Assembly (NCBI GenBank): GCA_021613535.1
Contig: CP075495.1
Location: forward strand, 12,524,001-12,588,000
Source of the DNA: Adineta vaga
Lineage: Eukaryota > Rotifera
Length of the DNA: 64,000 bases
Direction of reading: 5' to 3'
This document shows positions 39,398 through 50,383 of this stretch, piece by piece. The translations under genes and the position numbers were made by a program. The first letter of the stretch is position 1; every line of letters starts with the position of its first letter. The notes below the pieces were generated by a model. The model worked only from the letters and a program-made list of their open reading frames with translations, ran no database searches and was not told the origin of the DNA.

Positions 39398-41003
39398 TTA
39401 TGTTGTTGTTGGTATTTTATTTAAAAGTTTCGAGATATTCAAATCTATATCATGAAAAAAACTGAGATATTCTATTTGAGTAAAAGAGTGATACAAAGCA
39501 TCGATTTCATTTGAGGTTAATCTTTTTTCTACAGTTGTAGCAGTTGGCAAAATGAGAGATATTTCTAATCGACGAATATTCGACCAATATGAATAAAATA
39601 GCGATTTAAGAAGAACAAGAGGAAGATGAAGAGAATATAAATGAGACATAGTGGATAGCTATGAATTGAGCAAAACTATCGGTGTTAAAGATCGGATTAC
39701 TGCCTCCAGTAATAATTAATCTAGTAATTCGTGACATATCAATATATGGAATGACAGTATCCAATAACACACGAAAACTTATCTTAGAATCACGAGTATA
39801 TAATTCGTCAGAGTTTTTCAGTCGACATAAAAGTTCATGATCTATTGGATATTCTATATTAATATCCAAACGTTTAACATTATTAAGTGGTTGTATTGTT
39901 GGCCCAGTTGATTTTGTTTCGACAGGTCCTTTAATAGCATAAAATGGGTAAGTATCCAAAATGTATGGTAATGAGTAAAGTAATGAAAATTCACTAACAG
40001 TACATCGATCATATCCAGTATACCATTGTTTCTTTTCTAACCAGAAAGGAGATTGAAATGAATCAGGTAAAATTGGTTCCTTGATCCAAGTACTTGCGTG
40101 AAAATTAAAGGAAAATTTAAATGAAATTATTTTAGTCAATATTTGTTCCCATGCAGCACCATTAGCCATATCATGGTATGCATGATCGGCAGTAATTGTC
40201 GAATCAGTTAATTTTTTCATTGGATATAATAATTGCTCGATAGTGGAGAAATAAAGATTACAAATATCAAGTGATAATCGTTTTAAATTTTCAGATGAAT
40301 CCATACGAAATATATGAGTAGGTTGATTTCGATTGAGTGTTGTGTGAAGTGTACGTAAAAAGGGTGTCACAGAATATAATTGTTTCAGATCGATAGATAT
40401 ACCAATTAAAGTCATATGTTCAATTGAAGATACTTGTTTTTCATCAAAAGCAAAACAGGTATTAACAACCCCATAAGGAGCGCTTCTTACATAAACATTT
40501 TTGAGTGACGTTGACATAAATAATATATCTTTCAGCAGATATGACGTAAATTCATCCATATTGTGGTCAACAGAATTATAAACTAAGTCGATGGAAAGTG
40601 AGACGAGTGATGTGAGAGATTTGACATAATTTTGTATTAATTTCCACATAATATGATCAACATGAGATAAATAAAGCGATTTTAAATTAAAAAAGATTTC
40701 ATTAATAGCTTCAAATCGTAGAAAAAATTGTTCTATTGTGAATGGTATTGTCACATCATTACAGTCCGATAATGATAATGAAACGATTTGAGATGATAAT
40801 GAAATTAATTGATTACAGAAAAGATCAAATTATCTTTTTCTTTTTATATATTTGAAATTAAGTCGAAAGTTAGGATAACTAGAAGATATTAAATGAAGTC
40901 GTTTATTTACAAGCCTTATAGAACGAAGTATGTCAAAAATTGTAATATAATTAAAAATTTTGTGAATTAATTCCACTGGAAGATTGCTTAAATAATCTGA
41001 CAT
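39398..41003 (-). pseudogene. F-box protein pseudogene (bdelloid-type F-box family)
   Basis: The frame opens at 41003 with MSDYLSNLPVELIHKIFNYI then TIFDILRSIRLVNKRLHLI, a clear F-box. After LNFKYIKRKR an in-frame TAA (40830-40832) interrupts, and the same frame resumes (FCNQLISLSSQIVSLSLSDC) and runs about 380 residues with leucine-rich segments (FNLKSLYLSHVDH, SLVSLSIDLVYNS). Near 39640-39662 the frame shifts: frame 1 ends in a Ser-rich tail at 39606, while the natural continuation (HLYSLHLPLVLLKSLFYSYW then SNIRRLEISLI) is in another frame and ends at 39398. With two lesions it cannot make a full-length protein. Intact relatives would act as substrate adaptors of SCF ubiquitin ligases or in related roles. 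No poly-A tail or terminal repeats indicate retrotransposition. Confidence 0.8.
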
Positions 41004-41560
41004 GTTTTTGTTAGTTAATAATAATAATTATATTAAATATAACTTTTTTTTAAATATTTGTATTATGGATGATAGGTAATAAACAGTATTTGTTGTGTTG
41101 CTTGTCTAGCTAACCAGATGAGACAAGACTAAAATAAAAAGATTAAATGTATATGAGAAATATAAAAGTTGTTTAATTAAGGTAGTTAATGCGAACAAAT
41201 GACATATCTCTAAATTGCATCATATTTCAATTGAAAGAAAATATTGAATTACACAAGACTGATATATTCTTCTGAACTTTCTAACAACAATGAAAATATT
41301 TTAAAAAAGAATTTTTTCTCAAAATAAAGGATACATAATACTTATATATAAACAAAACAAAAAGATGTACAGAAAGATGTTAAAAAGCGAATTCGAATTG
41401 AAAAACAAATTTTATACTATTTTCTTATATTTATGATATGAAAAATCTTTCGGAAACGGAAATATTTTACAAAATGATAACCAGTCTAAACCTATTCTCT
41501 CGACTGAAGGGAGAGTGTATACGAAAAAAATGGAAATGCGTTTGTCTGTTTGTTTGTCGC

Positions 41561-41594
41561 AGGTCAAAGGTTAAAGGTTAAAGGTCGAAGATCA
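41561..41594 (+). repeat. five tandem AGGTCA-like half-sites with 1-base spacers
   Basis: AGGTCA-A-AGGTTA-A-AGGTTA-A-AGGTCG-A-AGATCA: hexamers at 41561, 41568, 41575, 41582 and 41589, period 7. This reads either as a nuclear-receptor DR1 array (HNF4/RXR-like) or as a short 7-base satellite. Confidence 0.7.
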
Positions 41595-42434
41595 AAAAAA
41601 CATCATTGAAGGCTAGTTTGATATCATCATCTTGGGCGAGCAGGAACCAGGGTGTTTGGTGAAACCATCGGTGGAAGTAATGAATAGGGTGTTGGGTGAA
41701 ATTGATTTCACGATAAACAACTTAGTTTTTAACTTTCGAACGTTAATACATGTTTCAGCGATAACATGTGAGTCGTTTTCTCGTATATTAAGTTGCCAGA
41801 TCAATTGGTCTCACTATAGGGACAAGCTAAAAATACCCGTCGTCCTCAGTCGAGGGTCAAGTTAGGCGGCACGACGAGCGTTACTTGTTTTTTGGTAGGC
41901 ATACGATATTATCGATATTCAGTATTCATTGATATAAGCAGCATGTCTAACTTCTTGTTCCATTTTATTTTTAAAACAGTATCTTCATGCTCATATCGAT
42001 TCTCAACAATGCATTATCACTTGCTGTTTATTCATCAACATCATATGGTCGTCAAATCGATTAGTGTTTTTATAAACTTTATTTGATATTATCATCATTA
42101 ACTATCGTGTATGATTTATATGGATATGTTTAAAATCAATACCGACATGTAATTTACTATTGTATGAATATGATTTACTTTCAATGCACGGTTTCTATGT
42201 AATTACTTATTTCCACGTATTTATAAGGAATCGATGATCTACATGGTCAAAGATTGATTATGGTCAAGAGCAAAGATTAAATAACACTACACATAATAGA
42301 ATAAATTTTTGTCATGCGCAATATCTTTCAGTCGAAATTATTCATTTCTTAAAGTGAATGGTTCCTCCCGTTTGTAGACCGAAAACAAGTAGAACGAAAA
42401 CATTTTCTGGGCCCTGTCGTGTCCGAGAACACGT

Positions 42435-42442
42435 TATATAAG
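42435..42442 (+). promoter_or_regulatory. TATA box of the actin-like gene fragment
   Basis: TATATAAG lies about 310 bases before the ATG at 42743. A leader exon ends at a GTAAGT donor (42570) and resumes after an AG at 42729, so the fragment kept its promoter and leader intron. Confidence 0.45.
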
Positions 42443-42742
42443 AAACGTATCGAGGTTTGTTTAGATTCATATATACGAATTATGATAAGATACAGCAAGT
42501 ATACGTCTGATTTACAGTGAGTGAACGCAAGAGAGAGTGAATTTTCAGTTTGATTTTATCGATATTCACGTAAGTAACATATCAAAGTATAGATTATACG
42601 AAATTGTGATATCATGTAATCATCTTCCCTTGTTTCTACCGATATCATTACTTACTGTTCTATAGGGTCAGCCTTTGCTTATTATAATCTTTTATGCAGT
42701 ATATACATGAACGATTTTTTAAATCTTAGATATACATGAAAC

Positions 42743-42979
42743 ATGGCGATGGACTCGCAATCAATCATTATTTTTGATTTTGGATCAAGTAAGTCATTTT
42801 GTTTTTATTGATAATCAACTTTGTTTTTTCATAAATAGGTCATACGAAAGTTGGAACATTTGGAGATCTTTCACCATATGTTTCAGTTGAATCAATTATC
42901 GGTGCTGATTCTCGGCATAATGTTACAACTGCAACAAATAATATTATGATTGGAAAGAAATGTAGAGAAGCAAAAAGTA
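42743..42979 (+). pseudogene. 5' fragment of an actin/actin-related protein gene
   Basis: Two coding exons: ATG at 42743 to about 42789 (MAMDSQSIIIFDFGSS) and, after a 50-base intron, up to a GTATG donor at about 42979 (HTKVGTFGDLSPYVSVESII, then IMIGKKCREAK). This matches the actin N-terminus (DNGSGMCKAGFAGDDAPR, VGDEAQSKRG): the phosphate-1 loop FDFGSS is recognisable but the sequence is divergent. No downstream actin exon appears before the oppositely oriented gene at 44049. A 450-bp inverted-repeat element begins about 42 bases after the last exon. Truncated gene is the simplest reading; a very large intron is excluded within this window by the next gene. Confidence 0.65.
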
Positions 42980-43020
42980 TGTTCATCAATTTTATCAATT
43001 ATAGAAATGTATCTTTTTTT

Positions 43021-43470
43021 CATACAATGGTCTATTTGAATTCTTTCTGAATTCAAAGTCACAAGAGACCATACGATTTTTTTCACAGAACCCTGAGTAT
43101 ACTGGTCTAAAGCTAACAATTGATTTTATTTAATAAATGACAGACCCTCTTATATACCAAAGTGATGCTACTCACCATTGCTCATATTATTTTTCATGAT
43201 CCAAATAATTTCGTTTCACCCTGGCTAGACATAATTCTAGTACTATATTCATTGAGTCACTTTAATTGATGATTAATGATAAAAATGTATATACTCTATT
43301 AGATATTTTCATCTAAATTCAATTCTGAAGTCTACGAATCTAAGGATGTAAGGGTATACGGGTCGAAGGGTATAGAGGTTTGTAATTATGAAGACCCATG
43401 ATTTCAATCGGAAATGATATCTGTTTCTTCTTTTCTTAATTCAGAAAGAATTCAAATAGACCATTGTATG
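43021..43470. mobile_element. 450-bp MITE-like element with perfect 33-bp terminal inverted repeats
   Basis: The left end 43021-43053 (CATACAATGGTCTATTTG...) and right end 43438-43470 are exact reverse complements over 33 bases. No transposase is encoded inside. Reading the ends as TA-CAATGG...CCATTG-TA would give the TA target duplication of Tc1/mariner-type elements, but outer C/G bases also pair, so the true boundary is ambiguous. Perfect ends imply recent insertion. It lies in what would be intron 2 of the actin-like fragment. Confidence 0.8.
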
Positions 43471-44048
43471 TGTTTATGACTGACAACATTCGACCTGGGG
43501 CGACCACTTCTGAAATCATTTGAAATCAGGAAATCGGTTTTTCTCCTCTTGATATTAACTTTATTTTCTTTTGATGAACCATTCAAGTTTTTCAATTATT
43601 TAGCTGTCGATCGTATCATCGAATACAAACACGTCTGCATGATTCAATTAAATTATCGTCCAGTCAAATTTTTATTATTATATTTATCTTTTATTATTAT
43701 TATTATTTGTATTCTAGTTAGTTACTTATTGTCTTTATGATTCACAAGTATTTTTACTAAACTTTTTTTTGAATAAATCTGCAACACATTAAATAGCCTT
43801 CGATTAGGCGAAAAATATTTACATCATACCACGCATTGTATATTCTAAATATAGCAGTAAGATCAGCATCCATTTTAGGTTGTGGAGCTTTTATTATGTA
43901 AAATATTGGAGAGATTTTAAGAAAACAGATGCCATAAGAATAATGAAAAATTTAAGATTTTCTGCGATTTATATGCAAATATTGATAAAAAATGGACTTA
44001 TAGACTTCAGTTTGGTTCATTCTGACTTTGTTTCACTTCACATGACCG
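43471..44048. other. gene-free stretch between the MITE and the next gene
   Basis: No actin exons and no recognisable domain in the short + strand frames (43549-43740, 43880-44062). AT-rich. Confidence 0.5.
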
Positions 44049-44603
44049 TTATTTTGTCATGAATAAATTTCGACGTTGTTCGAGTACGGTTTGAACATCT
44101 TGTTGTTGTTGACTATGCATATGTAAAATAGTTTGTTGAATAGTTTTTGATTGATTAATAGCAGCATCAATAACTGATGTTTCATTCAAAGTATGAGGAA
44201 TTTGAGCAGCATTGCCATAACGTTGTGGAGCAGGAGCTTTTGATAGTGATGGTACACTAGGAATTATTCGCGGTGGTGAAGTTGAAATTGTTTTTTTTGT
44301 TTGAATCACAGGTGGTGTTGAAGTAGTAATTTTAATTGATAACTTTGGTTCTGACGGTATGATAACTGATGGTGGTGGAGGAGATGGAGGAAGAAGAGGT
44401 GTTGATTGTTGTTGTTGTACAACTTGAGGAACTTCATTAACCAAAGGTTTTGGAATAAGTAATGGTAAGACGGTTTCGGGTGTTATGGATTTAATATTCT
44501 TGGTACTATTGTCAGTAGTGTCATTTACATCAATAAATTCAAAGATTTGTTCGTTTGATAAACCTGTATCATCAATAATTTCGAAATCATCGTTGTCCGC
44601 CAT
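44049..44603 (-). CDS. proline/glutamine-rich protein of unknown function
   Basis: Single exon, 184 residues. An acidic start (MADNDDFEIIDDTGLSNEQI, then FEFIDVND) resembles a short linear interaction motif. The middle (residues about 45-125) is disordered and Pro/Ser/Thr-rich, with LLPPSPPPPSVIIPSEP and repeated ISTSPPRIIPS-type segments. The C-terminal 50 residues look helical (SVIDAAINQSKTIQQTILHM, then HSQQQQDVQTVLEQRRNLF). No family recognised. A minus-strand TTGCGTAG acceptor lies about 11 bases before the ATG. Coding status is supported by its length, regular codon use and clean start and stop. Confidence 0.65.
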   Translation of the reverse strand: MADNDDFEIIDDTGLSNEQIFEFIDVNDTTDNSTKNIKSITPETVLPLLIPKPLVNEVPQVVQQQQSTPLLPPSPPPPSVIIPSEPKLSIKITTSTPPVIQTKKTISTSPPRIIPSVPSLSKAPAPQRYGNAAQIPHTLNETSVIDAAINQSKTIQQTILHMHSQQQQDVQTVLEQRRNLFMTK

Positions 44604-44892
44604 GTTTATTTCGTCTACGCAATAGAAATGTGAAAAAAAACAGAGAGATATATACTTTCTCCTTTTTATGTCATCGATGACTAATGATTAAGTTATTTCA
44701 CAATCGTTATGCAAATCAACATTTCACCTATAGCAGCCAACAATAATGTTTATTCCTCCATCAGTAAATATGATTCATTAAAAGAGTTTGATTTTCTAGT
44801 TCTACTAGCTTGATTAAAAGTTTATTTTTTTACGAAAAGGAAAATGTTAACCAACAAACTATATATTCGAAAGGTTACTCAGTAAAAAATAG

Positions 44893-45372
44893 TTAGTTTT
44901 TAGTATTTGAATCTGGTGTACCAAGTGCGATGGTAAAATCAGGATATTTTTCTTGAAGAACTGTTTTCGATCTTCTATGATCAGCAGGACCATATGCCTA
45001 TAATAAAAGCGAAAGAAATATTTGGTATCACATATGTACACATTTCAATATTTTTAGAGAAGCTTTTCATACTTCTGATTGATCGAATAAATTGATTTTC
45101 TTCTTTTCAAAATCCACTTGCATTTTACCACCACCTAAAATATATAGGTCATTTGGTGCGCCAGCTTCAATTTGGAGTTTTTGAAATATTTTTTCTGAAA
45201 AAAAACAGAACAATATCAGATGAAAGATGATAGTCATGGGAAAGATTGTCTTACCATGATAATCAAGATTTGGATCACCACGAATCATATATTTTTGACC
45301 AAGTTGGGCAAGAATATATTTGAATTTACCAGATTTTGAACCAATATTAACAAGTGGAAGTAATTTACTCAT
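44893..45372 (-). CDS. PHPT1: 14-kDa phosphohistidine phosphatase, copy A
   Basis: Janus/PHPT1 family, which dephosphorylates phosphohistidine (and phospholysine) in proteins. Three exons with short introns; the start MSKLLPLVNIGSKSGKFKYI gives the N-terminal beta strand (compare FKYVLIRV in human). The catalytic histidine is kept in RGDPNLDYHGK, followed by IFQKLQIEAGAPNDLYILGG with GKMQVDF and INLFDQSEAYGPADHRRSKT, then KYPDFTIALG. Human H53 (EYHADIYDK) and AYGPAQH correspond. About 120 residues, the family's usual size. It lies 429 bases downstream of a second copy in the same orientation; each has its own 3' splice site just before the ATG. Confidence 0.9.
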
Positions 45373-45801
45373 AGTTATCTACAAGAAATAAGAAATTTTA
45401 TCAAAAAATTTATACTATTTTGACAGACGATTGATTTCTGTATGTCTTTCGAATTTACCGCAATCGACGGTTCGAGTATACGTTCAACAAATAGACCCCT
45501 AATTGTTCTTAGTTTTACGAAGGTGTATGATTACAAATGTTCGAATTGAAAAGAAAATCGATGATTGATATGAACATAATTATCTGAAGTTTATTAGACA
45601 AACTAATTTAAACAAATGATTCCTTCTACAAGATGTTTTACATCAGTAATAGGAACAAAATTGTTTTTTTTCTTTTCTAATAAGTAAAATAGAAAATATC
45701 AAACATTGCTTGTTTATTCTGCGTATCAATACTATAGCGAGATTACGATATGTATAAAAAATCAATTACTAAACTAAATGCTGCTGCAAAAAATGTGACT
45801 T
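45373..45801. other. spacer between the tandem PHPT1 copies
   Basis: No gene seen. It contains the promoter or operon junction of copy A and an acceptor TTCTTATTTCTTGTAG (minus strand) six bases before its ATG. Confidence 0.5.
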
Positions 45802-46260
45802 CTATTTGTCATCAGAATCAGCTGGTTTATCGGTTGAAATAGTAAAATCTGGATATTTTTCTTTCAGTAATTCTTTAGCTTTGGCATGATCAGCAGCACC
45901 ATATGCCTATAATATATGAACATGAAAGAATTGTTTCATTCGAAAAATGATAATGTTACTTGAGATTCACCAAAGACATTGATTTGTTTTTTATCAAAAT
46001 CAACAAGAACTTTTCCACCGCCTAATACTTTCAATTCATCTGATGATTTATCTCCAACTTCTTGTTTTAGTTTTTCAAAGATTTTATCTATTCAAAAATA
46101 GATATTCATTGACAAAAATCCAAGAATTCTGAAAAGTAATTTATATACCATGATATTCAAGATTTGGATCACCACGAAGAAGATGTTTTTGTCCTTGTTG
46201 AACTAGAATATATTTAAATTTACCAGATTTGGATCCAATATCGACAGTTTGTGAACTCAT
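45802..46260 (-). CDS. PHPT1: 14-kDa phosphohistidine phosphatase, copy B
   Basis: Tandem paralogue of copy A. Start MSSQTVDIGSKSGKFKYILV, catalytic His in RGDPNLEYHDKIFEKLKQEV, then LKVLGGGKVLVDFDKKQINV, AYGAADHAKAKELLKEKYPD and a short acidic tail ending SDDK at TAG 45802. Introns fall at the same positions as in copy A (after the catalytic YH segment and after the Tyr-Gly motif), so the pair arose by tandem duplication of the whole gene. 136 bases downstream of the KIF3A stop, same strand. Confidence 0.9.
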
Positions 46261-46396
46261 TTTTACGATTATCTGTAATGTATATAATGCAAGTATTCAT
46301 ACATGCATACGAGAATAAAAGAGATTATTATTATTTTATTTATATAAAATGGACGGATTTATAATTAATTATTATTTTCAAAAACAAATCAGACTG

Positions 46397-49300
46397 TTAA
46401 TCTCGGACGGCTGTCGTTGGACGATCACCTCTTGTTTCTTTTGATGCTTTTCTAAAATTTATCAAAGAAAGAAGTTATTTCAAAGAAAGGCGATTAAATC
46501 ATTTTATACTTCTTTCTTTCTTTTGCGCGAATCTTCTTCTTTCTATCCATAAAATCTCGCATGGCATTCTCAGCACCCTTAGCTGTATAAGCTAAGTAAA
46601 CATGAGTTAAATTCAAATCATCATTCTACAATGAAAAAAGAAGAGAGAATCGTATTTATTTAATTGAGAGTTTGAGAATTCATACCTCAGGTTTCTTTGA
46701 TTTTTCTTTATTTTTCATATTATTACCAGTATATGCAATTGATCTGAGACTCCATTCTCCGAATTGTTCAGTCCAAGTTGCATTGTCTTGAATCAATTTC
46801 TTAAATAACCGTAAACATATTTGATTTCAAATGAATCATATAACAAAATTTTACATACAAGATAATCATCTGGAATGTAACTTTTAATAATAAATTCTTG
46901 TTTTTGTAATTCACGAAATGCTTGTGAATTTGCTTCGATTAATTCTGTACGTTGTTGAAGATATTCACGTTCAAGATCCATTAACTAATATAGGAATGAA
47001 TGGATTTCAAAATATTTTTCCTTTTTTAAATTTACTTCTCGTTTTCCATCTTGATATTTTTTACCGAAAACATTCAATTTTCGTGTTAAATCTTCTGCTT
47101 CTTCTTTCAATGTTGTATATTTTACTTGAACATCCAATGTTTCAGCCTATACAATATATATCTGATAGAATAAAGAAATCTATTTATGTTTGAATATGAG
47201 CAACCTCTTTTTGTTGTAATTGTTTTCGTAATTGTTCTTCATTTTGAACACGTTTTTCTAATTCTTGTTCACTTTCTTCTAATAATCGTGCTTGTTTGTC
47301 TGCTTTATCAAGTAAATTTTCACCACCAACGATGTACATTCCTTCTAATCGTCGAATTTTATCTTGAAGATCATCTTGTTGTTTCCTGAAATACGACATC
47401 ACATAGAGAAATGCATACAAAGTTTTTAAAGATGCTTTACATTGATTGAAGTTCTTCTTGTTTTTCTATAAGTGCTCGAGCAATTTTATCTCTTTCTTTT
47501 TGAGATTTTTCTGTATCAGCTTGTAGTTTTCTTCGTTCTTCTTCGATTTCGCGTTCAATTTCTTCTTTACGTTCTTGTCGTACATGTAATTGACGTTTAC
47601 GTACTACACGTTGACCATTTTCATCAATTTCACTAACTTCAGAACCGGAACCATCATCATCCTCACCACCAGCTAATTAAAATAGAAAGTAAAGTTCTAA
47701 ACTGTAATATAAGTAATATAAACTAACCATCTTCTGCTTGTTTACGTAAACGTTGAAGTTCATCTTCTAAGTTTCGAAGCATAGCATCTTTTGGATCTTC
47801 ATTAACACGTGCATGATTCTTGATATTCTTAGCTCGATTTGCATATCTATTTAGAGAATAATCGAAATAAGGCTCAGTCAAATTTTCAGTTTTACCTTAG
47901 TGTATTCAATGTTTCATCGTAATTATAATCGGCTGGACCAATATTTGCAATCTAAATAAAAATTTGTTTCAAATTAAACAACTGAAAGATGAAAATTCTC
48001 TCTATTCTATTCAAGAATATCCAAAACTATACCATGGCTGTTTTTGAATTTCCACCCAGGGAATCTTGTAAAAGTCGAGTTAGTTTTGAATTACGATACG
48101 GTATATGTGTTGATTTTCCATCCACGAGTGCCGAAATGACATTACCCAATGTTGATAATGATAAGTTAATTTTTGTTGCTTCTTTCAATGTATTTCCTTC
48201 AGCACCCGATTTCGATTGTCTTTCACTACCCTAGATATAAAAACAGATAAAATCATCTACATAAAATATCTCAACTTACTGCTAAATCAACCATATGTAA
48301 TTTACCAGCTCGAATACGTTTGGCACCATCAGGACCAGTATCACCACATTCAACTGTTATCGTAAATATAGCATGCGATCGACTACTACGTTCATTCATC
48401 AAAGTTTGACCCGTATGACCTAGGATAGAAAATAGTTTGTTTGAAAATATGAATGAAATATTACGTACGATTAAAACTGCCTGAACGCATGATTGTTTCC
48501 ATATCTGTTGCTGATTTACATATATGACCTGTTAAACCATCAGCATAAACGCCAACATTTGGTCGTTCTTTAATCTTAATTACAATGCATATATATATAT
48601 ATATTTAATACTTCGAATATCTCATTCAATAGAATAATTTACTTCTAAACTTTTATCACGATCTTTACCAAGTAAATCACGAACTTCTTCATTATAAATC
48701 TCAAGATATGATACACTAACTAAATAGCTGAATAAAACGAAACAGACAGATAAAATATTTTCGATATAAAAATCAATCTTACTTAACATCTTTGTTTGCT
48801 TTGGAAATTTCAAGAAAAACATGTGCAAATGAATTCGGAATAATACCATAGTTTTTTATATCATCTTTCTTTCCTTCCATTGTAAATGTTTTGCCTATGA
48901 AAAATCGAAATATGCCTTAAAAATTTAAAACTAAAATCGATTTATCACACCAGTTCCTGTTTGACCATAAGCAAATATTGTTCCATTATAACCTTCAAGT
49001 ACTGCATCAACAATAGGACGAGCAACCAAATTATAAACATCAACTTGTTTCGAGTTTGGACCAAAGACATGATCAAATGTATACGCTTTACTCGTTTCCT
49101 CATTTGTTCCATGCGCTCCTCGAACATCAATTGATCCTGCTGATTCGTTTACCTAAAACAATAATATCATGATTTAATATCTATCGAAATACAAATCGTA
49201 ATCAACTAGTATGACGAAATTATATATGCACTTCTACATTCTTTCGTGAAACTTTTATTCTTGTCACAAGAAACAGAAATAGATGTATATTTACATAAAC

Positions 49301-49480
49301 AATTTCTTTATGATCATTGTCCAATTCTTTATCACTCATCGGTCGACATCGAACCACTACTTTAACATTATTGGCATTTCCACTACTTGCTGATCGTTTC
49401 TTTTCCTAGATAGAAAGAAATTCAAATAAATTTTCACATAACATAGAAACAAATCGAGATCAACAATCACCAACCGGCAT
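46397..49480 (-). CDS. KIF3A: kinesin-2 motor subunit KIF3A
   Basis: Heterotrimeric kinesin-2 motor for anterograde intraflagellar transport. The start is at 49480 in a tiny exon (ATGCCG), followed by [20 protein letters not shown] and RPMSDKEL. Motor motifs: [20 protein letters not shown] then [17 protein letters not shown] (P-loop, 48940-49060), [39 protein letters not shown] (switch I), HMVDLAGSERQ (switch II), and [20 protein letters not shown] with [21 protein letters not shown] charged neck/coiled-coil region follows (47200-47700; [20 protein letters not shown] is the KIF3A IVGGVDLLAKAEEQEKLL). The tail YTGNNM...[12 protein letters not shown] is diagnostic of KIF3A rather than KIF3B or KIF17. 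Many exons with short introns. Stop TAA at 46397. Confidence 0.95.
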
Positions 49481-50138
49481 AATTATAACGTTTTCAAAAT
49501 CTAAAATCAGAAAAGAAATGATTTAAACCAATCATTTAGAATACTTAGCTTCTTCTTTTATTTTCATAATCAATAGATAAACGATACATTAGGAAAAGCG
49601 AAGTATACAAGGTTTTCTCTTCTCTTCTGTTTAGGTTTTTCTAAGAACAACAAACAACAACAAAAGAAAGAAAAATCATAACAACATAAGAAACTGTGTC
49701 TTTTTTTAATATAGAATAGTTTTGTCCATATCAACTCTGCTACAAACGAAATCAATGAGGATAAAGAAGTGAACAAAGTATATAACTCGACGAATAGAAT
49801 AACAATAAAGAAAAAGCTGTTTTAGAAGACTTAACATACAAAAGCGAGTAAGAAATTTGAAGATATTTATATAGGATAATATTTACATACACAAACACGC
49901 AGAAATCGTGTGCTTGAATATAGTTGTCATGTACACAGCAAAAGAAAACAGGTAAAATTGCGACGTTTGAGATATGAGGGAAGAAAAAGGAAACATCGAT
50001 GATTCATGTCTATTTCTCTTTCGTTCACTGTTTTAGTAGAATTTGTATTTATATATATATTTATATATATTCGACAAAAGACAATCGTTGATTGCTTGAG
50101 CAATATTATGAAAAACGAATTATACAATGAACAAAATA
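49481..50138. other. intergenic region between KIF3A start and NCOR stop
   Basis: Non-coding. It holds the KIF3A leader: an acceptor TTCTGATTTTAG (minus) ending about 23 bases before the ATG, and an upstream exon-like stretch near 49545-49575. The rest is AT-rich, with a TA/TTTA tract at about 50045-50075 in the NCOR 3' region. Confidence 0.5.
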
Positions 50139-50352
50139 TTACGTTGAAGATTCAGTTTCTTCCGAGCGATCATTGATTGTTTCTTTAGGCGTTTCAGTAT
50201 CAGAAATATTCTCAATATTCGATTCCGGAATAGATGAGTTTGTATTCTGAACTGGTTCATCAGATGATTCAGTTTTAGTAGATATTGGTGGAGGTGATAT
50301 CGACGCTGTTACCAAAGATGATGTAGCAGTCGGTGAATTTTGTTGTTGTTGT

Positions 50353-50383
<31 letters not shown>

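Larger units (their letters stand above)
41004..42742. other. 1.7-kb gene-poor region with DR1-like hexamer array and a TATA box
   Basis: No supported gene. It contains the five-unit AGGTCA-like array (41561-41594), a partly repeated GGGTGTT-GGTGAAA motif (about 41650-41702) and, near the right end, a TATA box plus non-coding first exon for the actin-like fragment. Confidence 0.5.

Noticed and set aside
41632-42086. Two + strand open frames in the DR1-array region
   Set aside because: No domain, no splice sites joining them, and composition does not match coding neighbours.
37735-44050. CACTTCATATGACCG near 37740 and CACTTCACATGACCG near 44035, considered as a dispersed repeat pair
   Set aside because: The match covers only about 15 bases and does not extend, so chance similarity is likely.
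43549-44062. Two + strand open frames right of the MITE, considered as missing actin exons
   Set aside because: No actin motif (such as the YPIEHGIV segment) is present; the first is mostly a hydrophobic Ile/Leu run from AT repeats.
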